Positions 28,301-37,067 of a stretch of DNA of 64,000 nt are shown piece by piece; positions within the stretch are counted from its first letter, which is position 1, and the number at the start of each line of letters is the position of its first letter. Made by a program: the position numbers and the translations under genes. Under the pieces are notes generated by a model. That model did no database searches. It had not been told where the DNA came from and worked only from the letters and a program-made list of their open reading frames with translations. Origin of the DNA: Opitutales bacterium (lineage in GTDB: Bacteria > Verrucomicrobiota > Verrucomicrobiia > Opitutales > JABSRG01); the NCBI GenBank assembly GCA_028280845.1, contig JANQKZ010000060.1:1-64000 (forward strand), given 5' to 3'.

Positions 28301-28371
28301 AATGATAATCCAGTAAGAAATGCTACTGTAGCAATGGTGCAAACCCATCGCAGAAGTCGTGATCGTCTCAT
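25321..28371 (-). CDS. TonB-dependent outer-membrane receptor
   Basis: 1016 residues. Signal peptide of about 28 residues, then a carboxypeptidase-regulatory-like beta-sandwich domain (about 60-140; GAMVKIDGTTYLAISDVSGNFRI), a TonB-box-like ELDAFVVT near 150, the plug (VRGLGDRYSNTLLNG; GGSVDMRTKSFP) and a beta-barrel to the end, finishing GFNYEFY with the expected aromatic C-terminus. Such receptors import oligosaccharides, peptides or metal complexes with energy from TonB-ExbBD. The substrate is unknown. The downstream beta-helix protein is in the same operon. Confidence 0.93.
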   Translation of the reverse strand: MRRSRLLRWVCTIATVAFLTGLSFLNAQAPSSDDSEQGSATSDAQEPSSPQLATVDYNQEPGIIAGSVVDGDLGNNVLGAMVKIDGTTYLAISDVSGNFRIKDVPPGEYVVTVSQGRYQPLRVKGVQVASGEVANLDLALFTQSSDIEELDAFVVTFDDVQTGEMKLLGVRQQASTLSDALGAEAFTRLGVSDAAEAMTKITGASVVDGKYLLVRGLGDRYSNTLLNGATVPSADPDRRAVQMDQFPSEVLESIVTSKSFTPDQPGNFSGGSVDMRTKSFPDQFFGKVGFSIKYNTAATGKDVLSIPGGGTDWLAIDDGTRSEPDIPESGVPSATFARFEARNGNFGPAEELDRIINSFNNEVYFPSTKTGAPTYDFNFSIGDQIQFKEDSALGYIFSLNYSNGVSHYEGGTSARYSQGDIDPAADNFVAPLRIYSTDLDRFTFTPNLDPDAGNLPFRADNFGVKETNHFVNWGLFGQLAYKPSSNHEYSLRLLHNQSADDVVRIGGGENQRSEGGRYFEAYDMLYTERGVSSIQFEGKDFLGANNDLELNYRASWGKSTQKQPDFRVMDYFFDLQSNQFAQASGSGNNRYFRDLEEKNLDLAFDFKFPVRFNFMEGSFIKTGVGYVDGGREYRENVYRWSNAIASKEILTNYPGEVGIADRGPDFVLFANTLTDQSIDLANYDADKSILAGYLMADMRLNDKLRTILGLRAEKTEFTTTSPAGANGFQPAEIDQTDFLPALSLVYALNGEMNLRAAYGRTLARPQYRELAGITVVSPFLASVYQGNPDIEMSLIHNFDVRWEWFPRAGEIVAVSVFYKDLTKPIEVAEQSAGGRVAISPQNADKGKVYGIELEYRQSLDYFSDSLRFFSVGTNFALIESEVGIPAEELEVIRQFIPDASDTRKLIEQSPYTFNADITFNQFDWGTTATLAYNMVGDRLSVITNGPIPDFLERTAPTLDFIFSQELGPKWTLKFSAKNILNSDREKSVEDFQGVNNIYELKEIGTTLSLGFNYEFY

Positions 28372-28475
28372 GTGTTGTTATAGTCCGTTTTCGCAGCAAA
28401 GAATATCGCCACGAACTCACTGGTTCCCATAGCTTACTGCAATAGAATAAGCCTCACTTTGCGGAACTTTAACAA

Positions 28476-28532
28476 TGTTACATTTCACGAAAATCGTAAC
28501 ACAAAGGCCTTCTTGAAGCGTGATCGTAACAC
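28476..28532 (-). promoter_or_regulatory. Repeated ATCGTAACAC sites before the receptor gene
   Basis: ATCGTAACAC occurs at 28493-28502 and again at 28523-28532, 30 bases (three helical turns) apart. TGTTAC at 28476-28481 is the inverse of GTAACA. The sites lie about 105-160 bases upstream of the receptor ATG and could bind a regulator. Confidence 0.45.
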
Positions 28533-28605
28533 TTCTCAGGACCACCAATAGCAGCCTTTCGATAAGGCCAAAAACCGGCTAATGAGTAAAAGAAGGCTCG
28601 CTGAT

Positions 28606-29487
28606 TCAGCCACCATCACCCGGGATTTCCGGGATGTCAGGAATGACAATATTAGGAGGGCCGGTAGGGGGACCGGAACCTGGATCAAAGCCCGGGATAG
28701 TTGGGATATCCACGTCCCCAGAGCCACCACCCGCAGTACCTCCACCTGTCCCTGGAGCCGCACCCGGAGTAACGGTCGGTACTTTAATCCCAAGAGAAGT
28801 GCCGGGATCCGGAGGAGCTCCACCCGCAATTCCACCGAAAGCACCGGGCAGCCCCCCAGAACCATCAAAGTTGACCGAGTCCGGGTTCGCTTGTTGGGCT
28901 GCAACAATCATTTCAAAGCGCTTCATGACCTCCGGAGGGATCTCCGGTGGAGGTCCGGCCGGGGGGCCACCCACCGGGGGAGGTGGAGGAGTGGCCGGAG
29001 GAACTAGGGACGGAGGTTGGGCCGGTGCAAGATTTGGGGTAAGACCGTAAGCGAGTCCGGGATTGTTATTCAGGCGCTTCCCTGATGGCAGGATCAGGTC
29101 CAGATAGTCTCGATCCCCTTCCCACTCTACTAAGATACGGGCCTGGTCCATGTCAAAATCCAGAATGGTAAAGGGCGCACCTGCTGCCGCATCCTTTAAT
29201 CCTAACCAATGGCTCTTTTTATCCGAAAGATGGTGGAGAGAGAATTCCCAGGTTTCTCCGAACCGCACGACACTCCGGAATTCGAGCTCCTTGTTGATTT
29301 TCGACGGACCGGTCGGTTTCGCCTCTGCTTCAATCAACTTTGCCTGGGGGGCGGTTGCAGGAAGAAACGGGGAATCCGAAATCAGGGAATCCTCAGCCAG
29401 GCAAATCTGGCCAGCCAGACTGAGGATAAGTCCGGCTAGAATCTTGTCCCAGATAGTATGGGAATCCTTGATGGGTAAGTTATTCAC
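28606..29487 (-). CDS. Secreted Pro/Gly-rich protein of unknown function
   Basis: 293 residues. Signal peptide (ILAGLILSLAGQICLA), a globular part to about residue 150 with beta-strand character (SVVRFGETWEFSLHHLSDK; DYLDLILPSGKRL), then a long proline- and glycine-rich tail (PPATPPPPPVGGPP; GGGTAGGGSG). No known domain recognised. The tail suggests an extended surface-exposed or wall-spanning region. It is divided from the receptor gene by about 230 bases with putative operator sites. Confidence 0.75.
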   Translation of the reverse strand: MNNLPIKDSHTIWDKILAGLILSLAGQICLAEDSLISDSPFLPATAPQAKLIEAEAKPTGPSKINKELEFRSVVRFGETWEFSLHHLSDKKSHWLGLKDAAAGAPFTILDFDMDQARILVEWEGDRDYLDLILPSGKRLNNNPGLAYGLTPNLAPAQPPSLVPPATPPPPPVGGPPAGPPPEIPPEVMKRFEMIVAAQQANPDSVNFDGSGGLPGAFGGIAGGAPPDPGTSLGIKVPTVTPGAAPGTGGGTAGGGSGDVDIPTIPGFDPGSGPPTGPPNIVIPDIPEIPGDGG

Positions 29488-29620
29488 GAAAATTAAACAC
29501 TAGCTCCCTCCCCGGAATCAGCAAGCTCGCAAAACCAGGCCAAATTCACAAGAAGAGGAGCTCTGTCATTATTAGAACGACAAAACCCTTGAAAAGTTGC
29601 GCAAAAAATTCGGCGACGTC

Positions 29621-30880
29621 CTAAGGAACCGAGTACGGGTCTAGGGTTTTGTTCACGCGGACAAAGGATAGTTCGGCAAATTTGGGCACTCCGTTTTCGA
29701 ACGGCACCTCCACTTCACCTTGGATCAGCGGAAGGGCATACTTAAAGAACTGGTAGTTCATGGAAACCCCATCTTCGTTGATCCAGTTATTCGGTAAAGA
29801 CTTTACCCCGTTAGCAATTTCGCCCAGCTCAGTGAGTCCCGTTTCACAGGAATAAAAATCGGTTTCGCCTCGAAGGAGCGTGACCATTTTGTCCGTTTGT
29901 CCATCAACTGCAGCACGGACAGCAGCCTCTCCCGCCATATAGGCTTCGTTATTATCCGCCAGCGAAGAGCAGTGGGCTGCAGCCCGTTGGGCAAATCCAA
30001 GCTTGTTAGTCCGAACCTTAACCTCCAGATGCTGTTCGATCTGGCTTTTCAAATAATCTCCGACTCCACCCAATTGAGAGTGGCCGAAAGCATCTGTGGC
30101 TCCTTCCGTGGTCACATAATTTCCATCTCCGTCAACGAGACCTTCCCCGACGACGATAAAACAGTAGCGCTCCTTTTTGAGGACGCGACGAACATCCTCC
30201 ACCAGTTTTTCCGGAGAAAACGCCACTTCTGGCAAATAAACCAGGTGGGGTGGATCATTGGGATGGTCTCTGCGTTTGGCCAAAGCGGATCCAGCAGCAA
30301 TCCACCCCGCACTCCTTCCCATGACTTCCAGTATTTGAACCAGGTCGTGCTGTCCCATCGCCTGGCTGTCTTGGGAAATCTCTCGCACCGTCGTGGAAAT
30401 ATATTTGATTACACTCCCGTAGCCAGGACAATGGTCTGTAGACACTAAGTCGTTATCAATGGTTTTCGGAATTCCAATTACTCGTAGCGGGTAATTACGC
30501 TCTCGGGCTAAGTTAGAAATTTTATCGGCTGTATCCTGGGAATCGTTGCCGCCGATATAAAAGAAATAGCGTATATCATGCGCCTCAAAGACCTGGAGGA
30601 CACGTTCGAAATCCAGCTGCGAACGGAGCTTATACCGACAAGTTCCCAGCGCTGCACCCGGTGTATGCCGGAGAGCACGAATACTCTGTTGAGATTCCTC
30701 CGCGAGATCAATCAGGTCCTCTTGGAGGATGCCCAGAATCCCATTCACGCCACCATAGATCTCTTCGATGCATTCATGGTTTAAGGCCTCATTAATGACT
30801 CCCGCCAGGCTTGAATTAATTACCGAAGTTGGGCCCCCGGACTGGGCCACCAGAACGTTTCCGATGAGTTCTTCTGACAT
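29621..30880 (-). CDS. 6-phosphofructokinase, probably PPi-dependent
   Basis: 419 residues. AQSGGPTSVINSSLAG at the N-terminus, then GGNDS at 110-114 and PKTIDND at 138-144. In ATP-dependent enzymes the first motif is GGDGS and the second starts with Gly-Thr; the acidic residue at 113 and K139 are marks of PPi-dependent enzymes. The Asn in GGNDS (in place of Asp) is unusual against the textbook GGDDS. It would interconvert fructose 6-phosphate and fructose 1,6-bisphosphate in glycolysis. Confidence 0.88.
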   Translation of the reverse strand: MSEELIGNVLVAQSGGPTSVINSSLAGVINEALNHECIEEIYGGVNGILGILQEDLIDLAEESQQSIRALRHTPGAALGTCRYKLRSQLDFERVLQVFEAHDIRYFFYIGGNDSQDTADKISNLARERNYPLRVIGIPKTIDNDLVSTDHCPGYGSVIKYISTTVREISQDSQAMGQHDLVQILEVMGRSAGWIAAGSALAKRRDHPNDPPHLVYLPEVAFSPEKLVEDVRRVLKKERYCFIVVGEGLVDGDGNYVTTEGATDAFGHSQLGGVGDYLKSQIEQHLEVKVRTNKLGFAQRAAAHCSSLADNNEAYMAGEAAVRAAVDGQTDKMVTLLRGETDFYSCETGLTELGEIANGVKSLPNNWINEDGVSMNYQFFKYALPLIQGEVEVPFENGVPKFAELSFVRVNKTLDPYSVP

Positions 30881-30985
30881 AAAACTATTGCGATTAAAAC
30901 GGCTACTCTTGGTTCTCGCCGCTCGTCATTGCAATGACAAAAGCCAAAATTTTCCGATGTCAGTCAACCCCTCACTCAAGAAGAA

Positions 30986-32410
30986 TCAGAGAATCTCCAG
31001 GGGCTGGTAAGACTCCGCCTCCGGGACTTCCTTTTCCCATTCTTTTACCCTCTCCAGGAAGCGGTCTATCTGCTCGTTTGCGGCCCCCACCTGCTCTGCT
31101 GCATGATCCAGAAGCTGGTCCAGAGTGTCCCGGGATAGACCCAGCTCCGGGTCGCCTGCCAGCCGCGCCATCAAGTCATTTTCCAGGCTTTGTCCCTGGC
31201 GCAGGGCAGAAACCACTTCGAGGGCGTGTTTCTTGATCACGCTATGGGCCGTTTCACGCCCCACCCCGGCTTTGACTGACTCCATAAGAACCGTGGTGGT
31301 CAGCAGGAACGGAAAACTGCGCCGGTTCTCCAACTGGATGATGGCCGGAAAGACCTCCATTTGGCGTAGCACCGTATGGAACGTTTCCAGCAGTCCATCC
31401 AGCGCAAAAAAGGCATCGGGGATTACCACGCGACGCACCACCGAGCAGGATACGTCCCCCTCGTTCCACTGATCGCCTGATAGCCCCGCGGCCATCGAAA
31501 GATGTCCCCTTAAAATGGTCTGGAACCCATTAATCCGCTCACAACTACGACTGTTCATTTTATGCGGCATGGCACTGCTGCCCACCTGACCTGGGGCAAA
31601 CCCCTCGCTGGCCAGCTCATGCCCAGCCATCAGCCTCAACGTTTTGGCAAAGCTGGACGGCCCCCCGGACAGGGCATACAATGTACTGACCACCTGAAAG
31701 TCCAGCGTACGCGGGTAAACTTGCCCCACGGAATCCATCAGTTTTGGTAAACCGAAATAGGTCAGGACCTCTTTCTCCACGTCGTGGACGACCTTACGAT
31801 TCCCGTCAAACAGCTGGATCTGGTCAACCTGGGTTCCCACTGCCCCCTTTAAGCCTCGGGCAGGATAGCGGCTGATCAGATTATGGAGGGAATCCAGGGC
31901 AATGGAAAACTCTTCCCCGAACATAGCCAGGCGCTTACCCATTAAGGTCGGCTGAGCCGGTACATTGTGGGTGCGGGCAGTAATGACTTCGCCTCGCCAG
32001 TCCTCAGTTTGCTTCCCCAGCTCCCTCATTATAGCTACCGACTTCAGGCGAAGCAACTGAAGGGCACGGAAAACCTGGAGCTGCTCCACATTTTCCGTGA
32101 GATCCCGGCTCGTCATCCCCTTATGGATATGCTCGAATCCGGCCAGGGCGTTAAATGTTTCAATTCGAGCTTTCACGTCGTGGCGGGTCTTCCGCTCACG
32201 CTCATTGATCTCATCGAGGTCCACTTGATCTGCAACAGCTTCATAGGCCTCAATCGCTTCTGCGGGAATCTCAAGTCCGTGGTTCCGCTGTGCGCGCATC
32301 AAGGCAATCCAGAACTGTCGCTCCAACTTTACCTTCCCGATCGGTGACCAGATGTCACACATGGCAGGGGAAGCATAACGTTGTGCAAGTACGTTAGGAA
32401 TGGTCTCCAT
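30986..32410 (-). CDS. purB: Adenylosuccinate lyase
   Basis: 474 residues of the fumarase/aspartase superfamily. The signature loop is SSAMPHKMNSRSCERI near residues 280-295, and TSRDLTENVEQ and RTHNVPAQPTLMGKR are the other conserved regions. It cleaves SAICAR and adenylosuccinate in purine synthesis. It sits between phosphofructokinase and holA on the same strand. Confidence 0.93.
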   Translation of the reverse strand: METIPNVLAQRYASPAMCDIWSPIGKVKLERQFWIALMRAQRNHGLEIPAEAIEAYEAVADQVDLDEINERERKTRHDVKARIETFNALAGFEHIHKGMTSRDLTENVEQLQVFRALQLLRLKSVAIMRELGKQTEDWRGEVITARTHNVPAQPTLMGKRLAMFGEEFSIALDSLHNLISRYPARGLKGAVGTQVDQIQLFDGNRKVVHDVEKEVLTYFGLPKLMDSVGQVYPRTLDFQVVSTLYALSGGPSSFAKTLRLMAGHELASEGFAPGQVGSSAMPHKMNSRSCERINGFQTILRGHLSMAAGLSGDQWNEGDVSCSVVRRVVIPDAFFALDGLLETFHTVLRQMEVFPAIIQLENRRSFPFLLTTTVLMESVKAGVGRETAHSVIKKHALEVVSALRQGQSLENDLMARLAGDPELGLSRDTLDQLLDHAAEQVGAANEQIDRFLERVKEWEKEVPEAESYQPLEIL

Positions 32411-32502
32411 TTTGAGAAAAACCTAAAATTTGAGGGATTCTCCAAGGCGTGACGACTCTAAAAAGCAGAGCATATCCAATCCGGCTCCTCCTGCGCAGAC
32501 AC

Positions 32503-33588
32503 CTATCCTAAGCAACGGATCGTAGCCTCCCGCATGACGGCCTCCTGATCATTCGGGCGCTGAATAATAGCTTCAAACGCCATCAAGAATTCAGTTTGAA
32601 AATCAATCAACCGCTTCAACTTGATCCGCTTGGCCGTGTTTAGCAATCGGCTGAGATAGAATGGGTTCTGGGAGAAGATGTTGAACGCACTCTTGGGTTC
32701 CTTACCCCCGTAAAGATGCTGATAGCGAACGGACGCCGCCTCGAGGGTACTTTTATTAACATGGCCGCCAATGTCCCCCGAATCGCTGAGAACCCGCAGC
32801 TGAATGAGCAGCCGATTCATACGTTGCAGGTTTGCGATCAAGCCACGCGCATCCGGACGGGTGAAGAAGTGGCGACGTAAAGCCGCCAACGCAGCTTCCA
32901 GGTCCAGGGTATAAAACACTTCCGCGGCTTCAAAAAAATCGGCCTCGCCGAAGTTGGGGACAAAGGAGCTGACCAGCGTTTCATCAATCGTGGCCCCCTT
33001 GCCCCCCACATACGCTGCCAGTTTTTCCGTCTCCAGCTTGACCAAGCGGGCATTGTGGCTGACCCGCTCCACCAGAAGGTTCGAAGCAACCTGCGTCATC
33101 GTCACCTCGTTGGCCTCACAGGCTTTTTGAATCAGGGCAAACAAGGCCGAGGAATCTTTGTCCCCTCCAATATACTCATAGGAGGAATGTTTTTGTAACC
33201 ATTTGAATACGCTCCTGCGCCGATCCACCGGAAATGCGGTCAGCAGCACTTTCACCCCCTCGCCATCCAGTCCACTCAATACAGGCTTGAGTTGATCATC
33301 GAGAAACTCCTGGGTCCCCTTGGCCCGACCGGTAATGCTATCAGCCAGAAAGGAGATATCTTTAAACCAGACCACCTTGGCTGAGCCGAACATGGGCAGG
33401 GTTTGCACCGAAACCTTAAAACTGCGAACCGCCTGCTCAACTTCAGAAAAATTCCCGACGCCCCCCTCGATGATTTCCTGACCGAAGTCATCGGCCCCAC
33501 TCTCCTCCACGAGCCGGTTAAACAACTGGCGTCCCCGGTCTTGAACCAGATAGTCATCATCTCCGCAAATAAAGGTAAAGGCAGCCAT
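32503..33588 (-). CDS. holA: DNA polymerase III subunit delta
   Basis: 361 residues, HolA family by N-terminal FICGDDDYLVQD, PMFGSAKVVWFKDI and the clamp-loader C-terminal helical domain (FFEAAEVFYTLDLEAALAALRRHF). It opens the sliding clamp in the clamp loader. It lies 18 bases downstream of cinA. Confidence 0.88.
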   Translation of the reverse strand: MAAFTFICGDDDYLVQDRGRQLFNRLVEESGADDFGQEIIEGGVGNFSEVEQAVRSFKVSVQTLPMFGSAKVVWFKDISFLADSITGRAKGTQEFLDDQLKPVLSGLDGEGVKVLLTAFPVDRRRSVFKWLQKHSSYEYIGGDKDSSALFALIQKACEANEVTMTQVASNLLVERVSHNARLVKLETEKLAAYVGGKGATIDETLVSSFVPNFGEADFFEAAEVFYTLDLEAALAALRRHFFTRPDARGLIANLQRMNRLLIQLRVLSDSGDIGGHVNKSTLEAASVRYQHLYGGKEPKSAFNIFSQNPFYLSRLLNTAKRIKLKRLIDFQTEFLMAFEAIIQRPNDQEAVMREATIRCLG

Positions 33589-33606
33589 CGTTGTCTACGG
33601 AGTTGC

Positions 33607-34893
33607 CTATCGGCTCGTGCCCACTGCAGCCAGGAAGTCTTCCACTCGATACCTAATCAGTTTTCGCCGCAGGAAATCCAGCGCAGCGTGCACGGCCCGC
33701 TCTTTAACTGTCAATCGCTCTCCAGAAAATACCAGTTTCTGGGACCAGACACCCACCTGCGAATAATACCCCAGGTAAATGGTACCTACAGGATTTTCCG
33801 GAGTGCCCCCACCCGGCCCGGCAAACCCCGTAATGCTCAAGCCGTAATCCGTGCTGAATCGCTCGGCAACTCCAGTGACCATGGCAACGGCACACTCCGC
33901 ACTGACGGCCCCATGCTGTGTGAGGATGGACTCTGGCACATCGAGCATCTCGATTTTAGCATCATTGTTGTAGCAGACAACACCACCGGCAAAGATCTTG
34001 GATGCCCCGGGAATATTCGTAAAGGCGTCTGAAAGCAGCCCCCCGGTACAGGACTCAGCAATGGCAAGAGTCTTCTCCACACCTCGCATCTGATCGAATG
34101 CGATCTTCGCCAAAGAATGGTGCCCATAGCATACAAAGTCATCGCCCAGTTCGATCCGGCATTGTTCGCCAATCTTTTCAATTTCCTCCGTGGACAGCCC
34201 ACCGTTTGGACTGCTCAGCCGCAAATCAACGATTCCGTGGTGAAAACAAAAAGACACGCGTAATCCCTCGATGCTTTCAAGTATAGGGTTCAACCGGGAT
34301 TCCAGCGCACTCTCCCCCAACCCGTAGGTCCTCAGTTGGAGATAGGCTTGGTCCGTAAAGTTCATTCCCTCCTCTTCCAACAGGGGAATAACCCGTTTAT
34401 TCCACATCGGCCGGAGTTCCTGTGAAGGCCCAGGCAGCATGATGAGAATTTTCCCGTCCTTCTTAAGAAAGATTCCGGGAGCCGTTCCAAATTGATTCAC
34501 GAGTTCGACAGCCCCCTTGGGCAGATAGCACTGCTTGAGATTGTTGTCTGTCATGGTTCGTCCCATTTTGGTAAAGCGGTCTTCAATCCGTTGACGAATC
34601 TCCTCGTGGAATTCCAATTCCAGATTCAACAGTGACGCGATAGTCTCTCGCGTCAGGTCATCACTGGTAGGCCCCAATCCCCCCGTGGTAATAACAATAT
34701 CATTTTGATCCCAACTATCCTTGAAAAAGCGTTTGATATCCTCCGGATTGTCCCGAATGACCAGATTTCGCTGGACCTCCAACCCGAACCGAGTCAACTG
34801 ATCCCCCAAGTATGCCAGATGTCCGTTTTCCCGTATCCCAATCAGTAGCTCATCCCCCAGATTTATTATTTCTAGCTTCGGTTGCACTGACAT
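33607..34893 (-). CDS. cinA: CinA-family protein, MoCF-like plus nicotinamide-nucleotide amidase domains
   Basis: 428 residues. The N-terminal MoCF/COG1058 domain has NLGDELLIG and TTGGLGPTSDDLTRE; the C-terminal amidase (PncC-like) domain has AESCTGGLLSDAFTNIPGASK and SITGFAGPGGGTPENPVGT. It recycles or repairs pyridine nucleotides (nicotinamide mononucleotide deamidation). A second, stand-alone copy of the C-terminal domain is at 45996-46478. Confidence 0.92.
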   Translation of the reverse strand: MSVQPKLEIINLGDELLIGIRENGHLAYLGDQLTRFGLEVQRNLVIRDNPEDIKRFFKDSWDQNDIVITTGGLGPTSDDLTRETIASLLNLELEFHEEIRQRIEDRFTKMGRTMTDNNLKQCYLPKGAVELVNQFGTAPGIFLKKDGKILIMLPGPSQELRPMWNKRVIPLLEEEGMNFTDQAYLQLRTYGLGESALESRLNPILESIEGLRVSFCFHHGIVDLRLSSPNGGLSTEEIEKIGEQCRIELGDDFVCYGHHSLAKIAFDQMRGVEKTLAIAESCTGGLLSDAFTNIPGASKIFAGGVVCYNNDAKIEMLDVPESILTQHGAVSAECAVAMVTGVAERFSTDYGLSITGFAGPGGGTPENPVGTIYLGYYSQVGVWSQKLVFSGERLTVKERAVHAALDFLRRKLIRYRVEDFLAAVGTSR

Positions 34894-35032
34894 TAATAAT
34901 TCCTAACAAAAATTTGAACGATTTTCTAAATATATACGGGTCGGTTTAATATCGCGAGTTGAAGGACCATATTTCAACGGTAATATTATCGGTATTCAAG
35001 AAAGGCCACACCTCTCCCCCTTAGCCACAGAC

Positions 35033-36526
35033 ATGGCGTCCAATCCTGCATCCCGCATAAAAGAGCAAGTCCGCCGGATTTCCCACAACCCCGGAGTCTA
35101 CTTGATGAAAGATCGTTTCGGGCAGGTGCTTTATGTCGGCAAGGCAAAGGACCTCAAAAAACGGGTTTCTACCTATTTTCAGCCCTCCCGGCGTTTTGCT
35201 ATCGCCCAGCCCAAGGTTCAGGCAATGATTTCCCTGGTCCATGACGTGGAGACCATCGAGCTTCGCAATGAGGCGGAAGCCATACTTCTGGAGGGTCGGC
35301 TCATCAAACAGTATAAGCCCCGCTACAACACTGATTTCACGGACGACAAGCGGTTCCTCCTCGTCCGAGTCGACACCCAGGCCGCCATTCCTCGCTTTCG
35401 CCTGGTTCGAAATCGCAGGGAGGACCAGGCCCGCTATTTTGGCCCCTTTGCTCAGAGTGGAATGTTGAGAAGAACCTTATCCCAGATGCGCCGCAAATTC
35501 GGCATTCTCCTCGGGGATGCCCGTCCCGTCCTGCAACCGGATGGCCGTTACCAGCTTTACGACGACATCCGCCAGGAAATCTATGGCCACAACAATTGGG
35601 TCACCCGAGAGGAATATGGGGAGCGGGTCGAAGCCGCATGCGTTTTCCTCGAAGGGAAATCGAGGGAATGGCTGGAAGAACTGGAATCTGCCATGCAGGC
35701 GGCAGCGGAAAATCAACAATTTGAGCGTGCCGCAGAGCTTCGTGATGCCGTCCAGGCCCTAAAGCGAACCCTCTCCAAAACTCGGAAATTTACTCGAAAT
35801 CACCCGGTGGGATTTAACACCACCGAAGATGCCCTCGAAGGACTGAAGACGGCCCTGGGACTCGACCAAATTCCCCGCACCTTGGAATGTTTCGATATTT
35901 CACACATCAGCGGCACCTTTCTCGTCGCCTCCATGGTCCACTTTGCTGACGGGGTTCCAGACAAAACCCAGTATCGCCGCTTTAAAATTAAAAGCTTTAT
36001 CGGCAATGATGACTTCCGAGCCATGGAAGAGGTCGTCGGCCGGCGTTACCGTCGCCTTCACGAAGCGAACAAACCATTCCCCAATCTCGTCGTGATCGAT
36101 GGGGGAAAAGGGCAGGTCAATGCCGCCCTCAAAGCCTTCCTGATCCTCGACCTCCCCCCACCTCCACTGGTGGGTTTGGCGAAAAAACTGGAGTCTATTG
36201 TGTTCCCCGACGAACGGGCGGACTTAAGGCTATCTCATCACGACCCGGGGCTCCAGCTCCTCCAACGCCTGCGGGATGAGGCCCACCGATTCGCCAACAC
36301 CTTTAATGCGGAACTCAGAAGCAAGCGGCTTAAAGAGTCCGTTCTGGATGATTTTTACGGCCTTGGGCCCGTTCGCAGAAAGGCCCTCATGGACCATTTC
36401 CAGTCTCTCGATCGATTGAAAGCTGCTGATATTCAATCGCTTCAGGAGGTCGAGGGTATTGGCCCCAAACTGGCCGCCGAACTAAAGTCATTTCTTGATT
36501 CTCATTCCCCCGGATCCCATGAGTGA
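35033..36526 (+). CDS. uvrC: Excinuclease subunit UvrC lacking the cysteine cluster
   Basis: 497 residues, shorter than the usual 600 or so. GIY-YIG nuclease at about 18-95 (GVYLMKDRFGQVLYVGKAKDL), UVR motif at about 225-243, RNase H-like endonuclease domain from about 285 (FDISHISG, VIDGGKGQ), and helix-hairpin-helix pair at the C-terminus (YGLGPVRRKAL, VEGIGPKLA). The region that holds four cysteines for a [4Fe-4S] cluster in E. coli UvrC (154-178) reads as residues 158-190 here with no cysteine; only C203 and C286 exist in the whole protein. It makes both incisions in nucleotide excision repair. Confidence 0.93.
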   Translation: MASNPASRIKEQVRRISHNPGVYLMKDRFGQVLYVGKAKDLKKRVSTYFQPSRRFAIAQPKVQAMISLVHDVETIELRNEAEAILLEGRLIKQYKPRYNTDFTDDKRFLLVRVDTQAAIPRFRLVRNRREDQARYFGPFAQSGMLRRTLSQMRRKFGILLGDARPVLQPDGRYQLYDDIRQEIYGHNNWVTREEYGERVEAACVFLEGKSREWLEELESAMQAAAENQQFERAAELRDAVQALKRTLSKTRKFTRNHPVGFNTTEDALEGLKTALGLDQIPRTLECFDISHISGTFLVASMVHFADGVPDKTQYRRFKIKSFIGNDDFRAMEEVVGRRYRRLHEANKPFPNLVVIDGGKGQVNAALKAFLILDLPPPPLVGLAKKLESIVFPDERADLRLSHHDPGLQLLQRLRDEAHRFANTFNAELRSKRLKESVLDDFYGLGPVRRKALMDHFQSLDRLKAADIQSLQEVEGIGPKLAAELKSFLDSHSPGSHE

Positions 36527-37067
36527 TGTTAACCAGCAATTGTCCACCTTCCTTCAACAGAGCCCTTCCATTCATCCGACGGCCTATGTCCATCCCAGGG
36601 CCTATGTGGAAGGGGCCACCACCTTGGGCCCGCTTGCCAGTGTGTGGCCCATGGCCGTCCTCCGAGCCGATATTAATTCCATTATAATTGGAGAAGGCAC
36701 CAATATCCAGGATGGTTGCATCGTTCATCTAGCAGATGATTTTGGCGTGTCCATTGGCTCCTACTGCACCGTGGGTCATATGGCTGTTGTCCATGCCTGC
36801 ACCGTGGAGAACAACTGCTTGATCGGCATTCAATCGACTATTCTGGATGGGGCTTTCATTGGCCGGGATTCCATCATTGGGGCGCAGGCATTAGTCACCC
36901 GCAACACCAGGATCCCACCCCGCAGTCTCGTGCTGGGGTCCCCGGGAAAAGTCGTCCGCTCCTTAACCAGTGAGGAAGTCCGGCAAAACGCAGAACTGGC
37001 GAGAAAGTATATTACGGTCGCAGAGGCCCACCGCCATATGACCGGACCTACTCTGGATAAACCATGA
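36519..37067 (+). CDS. Gamma-carbonic anhydrase-family protein
   Basis: 182 residues from ATG at 36519; left-handed beta-helix of hexapeptide repeats. The zinc-binding histidines appear as IVHL and GHMAVVH (second and third five residues apart), the gamma-CA pattern. A longer frame from 36495 is in conflict with uvrC and the family N-terminus. It overlaps the uvrC stop by eight bases. The 3' end overlaps the convergent sulfotransferase gene by 20 bases. Enzyme activity is not certain for many members. Confidence 0.88.
   Translation: MSDVNQQLSTFLQQSPSIHPTAYVHPRAYVEGATTLGPLASVWPMAVLRADINSIIIGEGTNIQDGCIVHLADDFGVSIGSYCTVGHMAVVHACTVENNCLIGIQSTILDGAFIGRDSIIGAQALVTRNTRIPPRSLVLGSPGKVVRSLTSEEVRQNAELARKYITVAEAHRHMTGPTLDKP

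Noticed and set aside
34960-34990. Near-palindromic CGGTAATATTATCGG upstream of uvrC
   Set aside because: The symmetry is only partial and there is one copy; too weak to name as an operator.
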